Source: Kaistella jeonii (GTDB lineage: Bacteria; Bacteroidota; Bacteroidia; Flavobacteriales; Weeksellaceae). From it: DNA of 64,000 nucleotides. Made by a program: the position numbers and the translations under genes. A model generated the notes under the pieces. It did not search any database. It was not told the origin of the DNA and saw nothing but the letters and a program-made list of their open reading frames with translations. The stretch covers positions 1 through 64,000 of the forward strand of contig NZ_JSYL01000005.1 of assembly GCF_000812865.1 (NCBI RefSeq), given 5' to 3'. Positions 1 to 8,200 of the stretch are shown piece after piece (position 1 is the stretch's first letter; the number at the start of each line of letters is the position of its first letter).

Positions 1-34
1 TAATTTTACTCATGTCTGTTGTTTTATTGGCCAT
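1..34 (-). CDS. istA: IS21-family transposase IstA, N-terminal 11 codons only
   Basis: Seen: reading leftwards from the ATG at 34, the minus strand encodes MANKTTDMSKI and then leaves the window. Known: this matches, from memory, the usual N-terminus of Bacteroidota IS21-type transposases, which carry an N-terminal helix-turn-helix and a DDE catalytic core. The repeated end sequences at 118-205 lie just upstream of the start, as expected for the istA side of such an element. The rest of istA and the helper ATPase gene istB would lie left of position 1, so their integrity cannot be judged. Confidence 0.6.
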   Translation of the reverse strand, partial: MANKTTDMSKI

Positions 35-117
35 AATCCGTATTTTTTATACGAATTTATGACGCTAACAACATGAAAAAATCAATCGTTTTTACCCGAA
101 AAAATCAACCAAAATCC

Positions 118-205
118 AAGTGGTCAATTTGCTCCGAATCTTGGTGGTCACTTTGCTCCGAATCAGGTGGTCAATTTACTCCGAATCAGGTGGTCAATTT
201 GACCG
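118..205. repeat. Four tandem IS21 terminal repeats, 23-24 bp period
   Basis: Seen: units start at about 120, 144, 167 and 190, sharing GTGGTCAATTT followed by CTCCGAATC in the first three. Spacing is nearly constant and there are no unique spacers of CRISPR length, so these are transposase binding sites. The outermost, degenerate unit marks the element tip. Confidence 0.75.
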
Positions 206-511
206 TTTTTTCCAAACTTACATCTAAAGGAAAATGAATATGAATTCTTTAATTCAGAAAATGAATTAATTGTTTTTAATCCTGCAATAAAATTTAAAGA
301 AGGGAATGACTGTCTTTTAATTGATAAGGATTATCTGCAATCAAAATTAAAAGAGAATGATTTAGAAATAATCTGGTTAGTTTTAGGAGCTAAAGAAGTT
401 ATTGGTGAAATGTCTATAATTAATGAGGGTAATATCAACAGTGTATTTCATTTTAACGATGAAGGTGAAATCGGAGGAGATTTCAGGTTAATGCCATATA
501 AACCGACATAG
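206..511 (+). pseudogene. 3' remnant of an unknown gene interrupted by the IS21 element
   Basis: Seen: one open frame runs from the IS end to the TAG at 509-511, about 100 codons, with no start codon near its beginning. It encodes an acidic, lysine-rich stretch ending in DFRLMPYKPT and containing IIWLVLGAKEVIGEM. Codon use looks like a real gene and the frame has no internal stop. Inference: it is the C-terminal part of a protein whose 5' part was separated by the insertion. I do not recognise the family. A start at a downstream ATG would leave fewer than 40 residues, so it is unlikely to be functional. Confidence 0.6.
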
Positions 512-589
512 AAACTGCATTGATTTCACTAATTAAATATTTTTCGCTTAATCAATGATTTCTTTAAATATCACAAGATCTCACAAAAA

Positions 590-621
590 ACAAACAGCCA
601 AAACTTAACAAGTTTTGGCTG
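590..621 (-). terminator. Intrinsic terminator downstream of tRNA-Ser
   Basis: A perfect 12-bp stem (CAGCCAAAACTT at 595-606, partner at 610-621) with a 3-nt loop. On the minus strand it is followed by TTTGTTTTTT. It lies just past the 3' end of the minus-strand tRNA-Ser gene and could also stop plus-strand transcription from the gene remnant. Confidence 0.8.
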
Positions 622-669
622 TATTTTTGGCTGTAATTATCATAAGTAACTGATAATCAATTGAAATTG

Positions 670-756
670 TAGAGAGGATGGGATTCGAACCCACGGTACA
701 GTTGCCCGTACACTAGCTTTCCAGGCTAGCTCCTTCAACCACTCGGACACCTCTCT
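670..756 (-). tRNA. tRNA-Ser (anticodon GGA)
   Basis: The minus strand folds as a class II tRNA. The acceptor stem AGAGAGG (from 756) pairs perfectly with CCTCTCT. There is a D-arm beginning TCCGAGTGG, an anticodon loop reading CTGGAAAG with anticodon GGA, a long variable arm and a T-arm with GGTTCGAATCC. It resembles E. coli tRNA-Ser(GGA) in layout. No 3' CCA is encoded. The base in the discriminator position (670) reads as A rather than the usual G for serine tRNAs, which is odd. Confidence 0.93.
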
Positions 757-824
757 GAATTGAAGACTGCAAAAATAGGGTAATTAATTGAATTCTAAAA
801 ATGGAAAGATGATAAATTAAAATT

Positions 825-1844
825 TTAATTTTCAGAAACCTCCCCACACAAATTCTTCACGAAATTTTCTGCGAAACTGCCTTCATAATTAGAGTTGTCT
901 AAAAGATGCATCGCTTTTGTGATCGCGCTTTCTGCCGTAATATCATTTCCACTGATCGCCCCGATTTTTGTAAAAATATTGGAGTTTGAATATTTGCCAA
1001 AACTAATTCCACCCGAAACACACTGCGAGATTACCACGATCTCAGTTCCCTGATCTCTCAGTTTTTGTAGAGTTTCCAAAGTTTTTTGGGTGTTGAAAAT
1101 GGTACCAGAACCAAAAACCTGCAGCACCAAAACTTTCACTTTGGGGATTTCAGAAAAATGATTTAAATGCATTCCCGGAAAAATGCGCCAAAAGAGAACA
1201 TCCTGCGAAATATGATTGTCAACGCAAAAAGAGTCCGAAGTTTTGTTGCGCCACAAATAATCTTTCTTCACATTTAAATGAACTCCAGACTGACCTAAAA
1301 CCGGATAATTCGGTGTTTGATAAGCATCAAAAAATTCCGCAGAATATTTCAAAGTACGGTTTCCACGCAATAATTTATATTCAAAATACACCGCAACTTC
1401 CTGAATCACCGCTTCATCGTTTTCGTACAAACTGGCATAATACAAACTCGTTAACAGATTTTCTTTCGCGTCCGTTCGCAAATCACCGATGGGCAATTGT
1501 GAACCAGTTAAAATCACCGGCTTTGTCAAATTTTTCAGCATAAAACTCAATGCTGACGCGGTATAAGACATCGTATCCGTTCCGTGCAGGATCAAGAAAC
1601 CGTCGTAATTGTCGTAATTTTTACCGATGTAATTCGCGATAATTTTCCACTCTTCCGGACCCATATCCGAAGAATCCAGCGGTTTTTTAAAAGGATGAAC
1701 CGACACTTCGCACTCGATCATTTTCATTTCCGGAATTTTTTTAAAAATATTCCCAAAATCGAAGGCCCGCAAACTCCCCGTTTCGTAATCTTTTTCCATG
1801 CCGATCGTTCCGCCGGTATAAATCAGGAGCACTTTTCTTTTCAT
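825..1844 (-). CDS. ansA: Type I (cytoplasmic) L-asparaginase
   Basis: 339 residues, hydrolysing L-asparagine to aspartate and ammonia. Seen: the N-terminal nucleophile motif IYTGGTIGM (about residues 8-16) and the second active-site motif LHGTDTMSYTASAL (about 85-98). There is no signal peptide, fitting the cytoplasmic low-affinity type. Length is normal for the family. The ATG at 1844 follows a TATTTTTG promoter box after only five bases, so the mRNA leader must be very short. Upstream lies repeat copy 1 and the diverging methyltransferase gene. The pathway counterpart, asparagine synthetase, is at 42.8 kb. Confidence 0.93.
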   Translation of the reverse strand: MKRKVLLIYTGGTIGMEKDYETGSLRAFDFGNIFKKIPEMKMIECEVSVHPFKKPLDSSDMGPEEWKIIANYIGKNYDNYDGFLILHGTDTMSYTASALSFMLKNLTKPVILTGSQLPIGDLRTDAKENLLTSLYYASLYENDEAVIQEVAVYFEYKLLRGNRTLKYSAEFFDAYQTPNYPVLGQSGVHLNVKKDYLWRNKTSDSFCVDNHISQDVLFWRIFPGMHLNHFSEIPKVKVLVLQVFGSGTIFNTQKTLETLQKLRDQGTEIVVISQCVSGGISFGKYSNSNIFTKIGAISGNDITAESAITKAMHLLDNSNYEGSFAENFVKNLCGEVSEN

Positions 1845-1849
1845 AAATC

Positions 1850-1857
1850 CAAAAATA
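1850..1857 (-). promoter_or_regulatory. TAnnTTTG promoter box of ansA
   Basis: TATTTTTG on the minus strand, five bases before the ansA ATG. It matches the Bacteroidota -7 consensus TAnnTTTG. Confidence 0.65.
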
Positions 1858-1883
1858 CGTTATTTGGCAGAATGTAAGATTAT

Positions 1884-1986
1884 TTTGGGCGTCTTTTTCC
1901 GCCTTCCACTCCCAATCTTTTTGTTCCGCTTTGCTCCACAAAAAGGATTTCCGTTCAAGTCGGGGCGTAGATCTCGCTTCTAAATA
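1884..1986 (-). repeat. Structured dispersed repeat, copy 1
   Basis: Read on the minus strand: a leader with AGAAGCGAGATCTA, then CGCCCCGACTTGAACGG, a central hairpin (CTTTTTG pairing with CAAAAAG around GGAGCAAAGCGGAA), then GGGAGTGGAAGGCGGA and a closing ACGCCC. It shares this order with copies 2, 3 and 5 almost base for base. It lies between the divergent ansA and RNA methyltransferase genes, with its 3' end about 27 bp from the ansA promoter box. Read as protein it gives a spurious arginine- and lysine-rich extension in front of ansA in another frame. Confidence 0.8.
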
Positions 1987-2123
1987 AATTTTTGAAAAAA
2001 ACCAAAACTCAAAACTAAGTATCAAGAATTATTTACAAAGCGCCAAGCGAGAAAAAAATATTTCATTTTGAATTGCAACCCTCGAAACCCGCCTCTCGAA
2101 ACTCGAACCTCCAAAAAAAATCC

Positions 2124-2131
2124 TATTTTTG
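2124..2131 (+). promoter_or_regulatory. TAnnTTTG promoter box of the SpoU methyltransferase gene
   Basis: TATTTTTG five bases before the chosen ATG at 2137. Its position inside the longer open frame argues against the upstream ATG at 2068. Confidence 0.6.
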
Positions 2132-2136
2132 ACCTC

Positions 2137-2796
2137 ATGAAAGACCAACAAATCTTCGAGTATCTTCAGCAATTCCTCACCGAAGAACGACTCCAGAAAA
2201 TAAATCATTTCGCCCCCGAAAGTTCAGATTTTGTTCTGCCCGTCATCGAAGATGTCTTTCAGTTTCGAAACGCCGCCGCAATTGTGCGCTCCGTAGAAGC
2301 GTGCGGATTTCATAAGATTATCGCCATGGAAAGTGCGCACGAATTCAATCCGAACCTTCGCGTCACAAAAGGAGCAGAAACTTGGGTTGAGGTTGAAAGA
2401 CTTCCACACAGTCTTGATTCAATTACCGAAATTAAAAACCGCGGTTACAAAATCATTGCTGTTTCTCCCGAAAAAAATGCAACACTTTTACCCGACTTTC
2501 AAATAACAGAACCTGTAGCTTTGGTTTTCGGAACAGAAGCAGCCGGAGTTACCGAAGAGATCTTAGATTTCGCTGATGAAACTTTAGCCATTCCGATGTA
2601 TGGATTTACTGGAAGTTTTAATGTTTCTGTCGCAGCCGCGATATGTGTTTACGAACTCAAACAAAAGCTCTTAAGATCAGCTATCGATTACAAATTATCC
2701 GAAGAAAAGTTGTGGGAAATGAAAGTTCGCTGGGCAGTAAACTCTCTACAAAGTGGCGAACAGATTTTAGCGAAGTATCTAAATGATAATCGGTAA
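2137..2796 (+). CDS. SpoU/TrmH-family RNA 2'-O-methyltransferase
   Basis: About 219 residues; transfers methyl from S-adenosylmethionine to a ribose 2'-OH in RNA. Seen: the three SpoU motifs in order, an N-terminal asparagine/arginine motif (VFQFRNAAAIVRSVEACG), a middle FGTEAAGVTEEIL, and the C-terminal knot motif GFTGSFNVSVAAAICVYEL. The C-terminal helix region is like TrmH, which makes Gm18 in tRNA, so tRNA is the likely substrate. The start at 2137 is chosen over 2068 because a promoter box lies between them and homologues begin near this methionine. It converges on rsmE, with a small hairpin region between. Confidence 0.88.
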   Translation: MKDQQIFEYLQQFLTEERLQKINHFAPESSDFVLPVIEDVFQFRNAAAIVRSVEACGFHKIIAMESAHEFNPNLRVTKGAETWVEVERLPHSLDSITEIKNRGYKIIAVSPEKNATLLPDFQITEPVALVFGTEAAGVTEEILDFADETLAIPMYGFTGSFNVSVAAAICVYELKQKLLRSAIDYKLSEEKLWEMKVRWAVNSLQSGEQILAKYLNDNR

Positions 2797-2968
2797 TGAA
2801 TAATGAGAAATAAGCAATATTTGGAAGTAAGATAAAAAGTTTTTATCAGTACTTATGCTTTTACATTCTAGGAAAAAATAAGTACTTTAACATCCAGGGC
2901 TTCGTAGAAGCCAACTCTTTGTAGAAAATATTTTATGATGAAATAAAAAGGCTCCGTACGACCGGCCA
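2797..2968. other. Intergenic region with GGCTTC/GAAGCC hairpin
   Basis: A 172-bp gap between convergent genes. It holds a compact hairpin, GGCTTC-GTA-GAAGCC (2898-2912), followed by CAACTCTTTGTAGAAAATA and, 45 bases later, GGCTCCGTACGACCGGCC. I infer a mobile intergenic repeat or a terminator substitute. There is no T-run directly after the hairpin. Confidence 0.4.
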
Positions 2969-3694
2969 CTACATCAGATTTTCATAATAATTCCAGGCCG
3001 CAACAAAAATTCCCGCCGTTTCCGTTCGTAATCTCTGACTTCCAAGAGAAACCGCTTTCACGCCTTTATCTGCCAAAATCTGAATTTCTCTATCAGAAAA
3101 ATCTCCTTCCGGACCAATCAAAAAAGTTATTTTCCCCGAATTATTCGTAGCGTTGTCATGCTGAGCTTGTCTAATTATCTTCAAATCAATCCTTTCCAGC
3201 TTTTCATTGCAGTGCGCAATAAAAGTATTTTCGGGATTGATATTTTTAATAAAATCAGAAAATTTTGTAAGTTCATTAACGATCGGAAAATGAAAACGCA
3301 GACTTTGTTTTGAAGCAGAAACGCATTGCTTTCTCAACTTTTCAATATTCAGATTTTTGCGTTCTGTTTTTTCTGTTTGTAATAGAGTAATTTCAGAAAT
3401 ACCCATTTCTGTGGCTTTTTCTGCAAAGAATTCAATGCGGTCAATATTTTTTGTCGGAGCAATTGCAATATGAAGTTGCACGCGAAAATTCGGAAGGTCA
3501 TTTTGAATTTCTTTCACCTCAAGAGAAACTTTCTTGCCTTCAAAAACCAGATCTCCTTTTGCCAGATTTCCTTTTCCGTCGGTGATAAAAATTTCTTCGC
3601 CAGATCGCATACGCAATACTTTTACAATATGCGTTTGTTCTTCGCTGTCGATAATTACTTGATCACCGCTGATTTCTCCGTAAAATAATTTCAT
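2969..3694 (-). CDS. rsmE: 16S rRNA (uracil1498-N3)-methyltransferase RsmE
   Basis: 241 residues; methylates U1498 of 16S rRNA using S-adenosylmethionine. Seen: an N-terminal PUA-like domain (HIVKVLRMRSGEEIFITDGKGN), then a SPOUT knot domain with ATEMGISEITLLQTEKTERK, FLIGPEGDFSDREI and a C-terminal SLGSQRLRTETAGIFVAAWNY. The family signature GPEGDFS and LRTETA are intact. Odd: about residues 174-190 (KIIRQAQHDNATNNSG) are encoded by a CTGAGCTTGTC-type intergenic repeat, forming a short insert before the knot. It is the last gene of a tsaD/unknown/rsmE minus-strand operon. Confidence 0.93.
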   Translation of the reverse strand: MKLFYGEISGDQVIIDSEEQTHIVKVLRMRSGEEIFITDGKGNLAKGDLVFEGKKVSLEVKEIQNDLPNFRVQLHIAIAPTKNIDRIEFFAEKATEMGISEITLLQTEKTERKNLNIEKLRKQCVSASKQSLRFHFPIVNELTKFSDFIKNINPENTFIAHCNEKLERIDLKIIRQAQHDNATNNSGKITFLIGPEGDFSDREIQILADKGVKAVSLGSQRLRTETAGIFVAAWNYYENLM

Positions 3695-3733
3695 TTAAAA
3701 CTTCTTCTATTTTTAATTGAATGCGATTCTGTA

Positions 3734-4141
3734 CTAAGGTTTTAGATAATTGTTCTCACTCAGAAATGCTACACCTGTTTTGATGGTCGTGTAGATATCG
3801 GTATCACATTCTCGGTAACTACAGGGATAAACTTCTTCGATCCACTTATCATTAATGAAGATCAGATTTAAATATTCAGTTTTTCTTAAATTATTTTTAA
3901 GAGATAAATAGTCGCCTTCTTTTGGGGTGAAAGGAAAACTAAAAACGTTTTCAGTGTTTATTTTTTCCAGAAACTCCTCTTTAATATCCTGAAGATAGCT
4001 GGTTTCAGAACTTTCATTCAGGAATTCCGCTTCTTCCGCTGATGCGACCGTTTTTCCAGTAATGGTTTCCAGGATCCAGTAATATCTCGAGCTCTTTTTG
4101 GAGTGACTTACCAGGACTTTTTCTTCTAATAATATTTTCAT
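3734..4141 (-). CDS. Conserved hypothetical protein between tsaD and rsmE
   Basis: 135 residues, soluble, acidic, with no signal peptide or membrane segment. I do not recognise a domain. Features seen: many paired acidic residues in the middle (SAEEAEFLNESSETSYLQDIKEEFLEKI) and a C-terminal part with CSYRECDTDIYTTIKTGVAFLSENN. It starts 17 bp after tsaD stops and ends 39 bp before rsmE starts, so it is very probably co-transcribed with both RNA-modification genes. This context suggests, but does not show, a translation-related role. Confidence 0.7.
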   Translation of the reverse strand: MKILLEEKVLVSHSKKSSRYYWILETITGKTVASAEEAEFLNESSETSYLQDIKEEFLEKINTENVFSFPFTPKEGDYLSLKNNLRKTEYLNLIFINDKWIEEVYPCSYRECDTDIYTTIKTGVAFLSENNYLKP

Positions 4142-4158
4142 CTGAGGTTTGTAATTGA

Positions 4159-5211
4159 TTAGTCTGTTATTTGAACATCTTTCTTAAAACTCTCCTCAAT
4201 ATCATATCGTGAAGTAGCCGAAACAGATAATTCTGCAAATTCGCCCCGGTCAAATTTTAATTTTGCAACCATGGCGATCATCGCTGCGTTGTCGGTCGTA
4301 TATTCAAATTTTGGAATGTAAATTTTCCAGCCGAACTTTTCTGCATTGATCTGCATCGCTTCTCTCAAACCGGAGTTTGCTGAAACGCCGCCTGCAATGG
4401 CGACTTCATTAATATTTAATTCTTTTGCCGCTTTTTCCAGTTTATTCATCAAAATTTCAACGAGTGTCTTTTGAACCGAAGCACACAGATCATTTAAGTT
4501 TTCTTTAATGAAATCTGGATTTTTCTTTACTTCTTTTTGAATGAAATAGAGCACAGAAGTTTTTATACCGCTGAATGAATAGTTGTAATTATCGATGCGT
4601 GGTTTATTGAATTGGAAAGCATCTTTATTCCCAAGTTTTGACAACCGGTCGATAATTGGACCCGCCGGATAATCTAAACCGAAGATTTTTCCGATTTTAT
4701 CAAATGCTTCTCCCGCTGCATCGTCGATCGTTTTTCCGATGATTTCCATATTAAAATAGTCTTTTACCACAACGATCATCGTATGTCCGCCGGAAACCGT
4801 TAAACATAAAAAAGGAAAATTGGGAGGAGTCGGATTTGCATCGTCAATGAAGTGTGCTAAAATATGTGCCTGAAGGTGATTTACTTCGATCAAAGGAACA
4901 TTTAAACTCATTGCAAGCGATTTTGCGAACGAAGTTCCGACCAGTAAGGAACCCAAAAGTCCCGGACCACGTGTAAAGCCGATGGCAGAAATATCTTTTT
5001 GTTGTATATTTGCTTTGCTCACGGATTTTTGCACGACTGGAATAATGTTTTGCTGATGTGCGCGAGAAGCCAGTTCGGGAACAACACCGCCATATTCGTT
5101 GTGTATTTCCTGATTGGCTGCAATGTTTGAAAGGATTTTATTTCCTTGAATGATTGCTGCTGAAGTATCGTCGCAGGACGATTCTATCCCTAAAATTATT
5201 GAGTCGCTCAT
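4159..5211 (-). CDS. tsaD: tRNA N6-adenosine threonylcarbamoyltransferase TsaD
   Basis: 350 residues; transfers the threonylcarbamoyl group to A37 of ANN-decoding tRNAs, acting with TsaB and TsaE. Seen: the N-terminal ASKHA phosphate motif GIESSCDDTSAAI, the metal-binding HxxxH (NHLQAHILAH, about 110-118), LTVSGGHT, DDAAGEAFDKIG and the C-terminal AGGVSANSGLR and TDNAAMIA. All catalytic landmarks are intact and length is typical. Its ATG lies only four bases from the ATG of the divergent tamB, and its promoter box (5220-5227) overlaps the first tamB codons. Confidence 0.96.
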   Translation of the reverse strand: MSDSIILGIESSCDDTSAAIIQGNKILSNIAANQEIHNEYGGVVPELASRAHQQNIIPVVQKSVSKANIQQKDISAIGFTRGPGLLGSLLVGTSFAKSLAMSLNVPLIEVNHLQAHILAHFIDDANPTPPNFPFLCLTVSGGHTMIVVVKDYFNMEIIGKTIDDAAGEAFDKIGKIFGLDYPAGPIIDRLSKLGNKDAFQFNKPRIDNYNYSFSGIKTSVLYFIQKEVKKNPDFIKENLNDLCASVQKTLVEILMNKLEKAAKELNINEVAIAGGVSANSGLREAMQINAEKFGWKIYIPKFEYTTDNAAMIAMVAKLKFDRGEFAELSVSATSRYDIEESFKKDVQITD

Positions 5212-5215
5212 AACA

Positions 5216-8200
5216 ATGGCAAATTTAGAGAATAATAACGATAACGAAAATAAAAAATCTGTCCCAGAAAATATTGGCGATAAGATTCAGCATACTGCGG
5301 AAAATGTGAGCGAAAAAGTGCAGGAAACTGTAAAAGAAGCTTCACAACTCGCCTCAGATACCATTCATCATCCTTTAGAAACCGCAAAAGAATTTGGTGA
5401 ACAGGCAGCGAAAGATGTTACCAATTACAAGTGGTGGGCAAAATTGTTACTTGTTATTTTCTGGCTGGTTCTTTTTCTCGTCGGGTCTTTTTTTCTCCTT
5501 GTAAGTTTACCGTCTACCAAAAACTGGGCTGCTCATAAGGTGATTGAAAAACTCAATAAAGATCTAAAGTCCCAAATGTCTTTCGAAAGTGTGGAGGTGA
5601 GTTATTTTGGAGATATTCATATTCATAATGTTGCCGTAAAAGATTACAAGAATTTTCAGTTTTTAAAAGCAAAGGAGTTATACGCAGATTCAAATTGGTT
5701 TTCGATCATCAGCAACTCGCGGAATTTGCAGTTTCAGTCCTTATCTTTAAAGAATCTTGACTTAAAAGTGATCACTTATAAAGGAGACAGTATTTCTAAT
5801 TTTATTCGTTTCGTCGATCTTTTCAATACGCCTTCTCCAACGGTTAAAAAAGAACCTTTTCAGTTAAAATCCCGCGTTTATATCACCGATTCCAAAGTAA
5901 GCATCATCAATCAAAATACCGAAGGTGAAGCTGGAAAATGGATGACCGCAACACATGTCAATTTAATTGTACCCGAATTAAAAGTCGTCGGTTCTGATGT
6001 AACAGCGAAAATAAATAACCTGCGCTTTATCACGGAAAGATGGGGCAAAAAACACATTGTTGATACTTTTTCTGCAGATCTTGCACTCACTCATCAATAT
6101 TTGTCTTTACAGGATTTAACTTTGAATACCGATCATTCTTTACTGCAGGGAAATATCAAATTTAATTTAAATAATGGTTCCTGGGCTAATTTTGCAGACC
6201 GTGTTCGTTGGGATATGATGATGAAGCCGGGAAGTCAGATCAGCGGGTACGACATCAGTTATTTTGCGACGAACTGGGACAATTACAAACCGATCAATAT
6301 TTCGGGCACGATGACAGGTCCTTTGAACCGTTTTTATCTGGATAATTTTCTCGTCAAAAATTCAAAAGTAAATATTCGCACAGAAACGATGAAGGTTTCT
6401 AATATTTTAAAAGGCAACTTCCAGATTGAAACCAATTCTCTTTCCACGGATCTTACTTATGTAGATTTAAAGGATATGATGCCGACTTTCATTTCCTCGA
6501 AGATGAAAAATTTCGCTGATGAATTTGGAAGATTAAAATATAAGGGTGCAGTCAGAGTAACTCCGAAAGAAGTTTTCGTTCCTAAAGCAAACTTAATTAC
6601 AGGGATCGGACAGGCGAAAATCACGAATTTTTATCTGGATGATTACAGCACTGCATTACCTAAATATCGAGGTTATGCAGAGGTTAATGATTTGAACACT
6701 TCAGTCATCACGAAAAATAAGCAGGTTGGTTTAATCTCCGGAAAATTCAATTTACAGGGCGAAAGTTTCGATGTGAACACGATGAGGTTGAAAACACGAT
6801 CTCAAATTTCAAAAATTGAAATTCTTAACAAAGAAATTAATAATATTTATATCGATGGTTTCCTCGATCATAAAACGTACAAAGGAATTGTAAATATAAA
6901 TGATGACCAAGCCAAAGCAAACGTGAATGGATTTATCGATTTCCGTACGAAAAAGCTAGCTGCAGATATTGTTGCGGACGTTCAATATTTAAATCTCAAT
7001 TATTTTACTGGTGGAAAGGGAAATCAGATCGTAAGCGGTTTGGTTAACGGAAAAATTGCGATGACGAATCTGAATGATCTAAACTTAGATGCGGATATAC
7101 AAAATGTGACCTTTACGAATGCTTCCCAGAAATTTCTGATCCCAAATGCTAAAGTAAAAGCATTTTTCGAAAACGGAAACCGAATTGTTTCTGTTGATGC
7201 TCCCGGAGCGGTAAATGGACAGATTTCAGGACGTTTTAATCTGGAGGATTTATCGGGAATGATCCAAAACGGAATTGGGAAAATTCTTGTTGGTCCACCG
7301 CCGAGAAAATTATACCGTGGACAGAATTTCACCATGAACTTCGATGTGAAGCAAGGATTGATAAGCTATTTTGAACCTAACCTACAAATTCCAAAAGGTG
7401 CTTCAGTTAATGGTTCCTTTGACGGAAATTCGAATAATTTGATCTTGAATATAGATGCGCAGACTTTGAAATATGTTATGACCAAAAAAGAGGAGATCAC
7501 AGATGCTGATCAAGCTTTAGCAAAAGCAAATCCTGCTTATAAAATTACAGAACGCAGCAAAATTACGCGAGACAGCGCAATGATCGACAGTTTGATGGTC
7601 AGAATTAATACTGCAGATGTTGATAAGCAAATTTTCGCAAAGGTCAACAGAATAGAGTACAACAAAAATATTTTAAAGGATATTACTTTAAGCGGAAGGA
7701 ACGAAAATAATCAAATCCTGCATATTGCAACTACTTTTAAATTGGGGTCTCCAGAAGATGAAATTAAACAAACGCTGAAAGAATATGCAATAAACCTAAA
7801 TCAATCCACGAATTCTGCGGGTGATTATGTTTTCCGTTTTGAGCCAACAACAGTTACCTTTAAAAATGTCGCGTGGAGTGTCGATACAAATCCCGAGTTG
7901 AACCATTCGATTACGTACCGGAAAAATACAGGTGATTTTTTAATACAGAATTTGCGAATTTACTCCGATGATAGCGAGTTGTTTCTGAAAGAATCCATTT
8001 TTAAATCGGCAAAAGATTTTTCTGCAAAAGGCGAACTTAAAAATCTTCAGATTGCAAAAGTATTGGCTTTAACAGGAAGCGATAATGGAATGGATATTAA
8101 AGGAGTTGCGAACGGAACTTTTGATATAAAAAAGGATCAAAATAATCTGGAACCACTCATCGATTTACATATTACCAATATTTTAATGAACGGAAAAGAC

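Larger units (their letters stand above)
1..208 (-). mobile_element. istA-side end of an IS21-family insertion sequence (partial)
   Basis: Seen: the istA start (minus strand, position 34) is followed outward by four near-identical direct repeats beginning at about 120, 144, 167 and 190, spaced 23-24 bp. Each has the core GTGGTCAATTTGCTCCGAAT with small changes; the last is cut short to GTGGTCAATTTGACCG. Known: IS21 elements carry several internal copies of their terminal repeat, which bind transposase. Inference: the element ends near 205-208 because a different open frame resumes there. The exact tip and the target duplication cannot be fixed because the other end is outside the window. Confidence 0.7.

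Noticed and set aside
118-205. Regularly spaced 23-24 bp repeats resembling a short CRISPR array
   Set aside because: There are no spacers between units, units differ at several bases, and they flank an istA start; they are IS21 terminal repeats.
1845-2025. A separate small gene overlapping the 5' end of ansA on the minus strand
   Set aside because: The reading frame comes from repeat copy 1 and runs out of frame into ansA; no family match.
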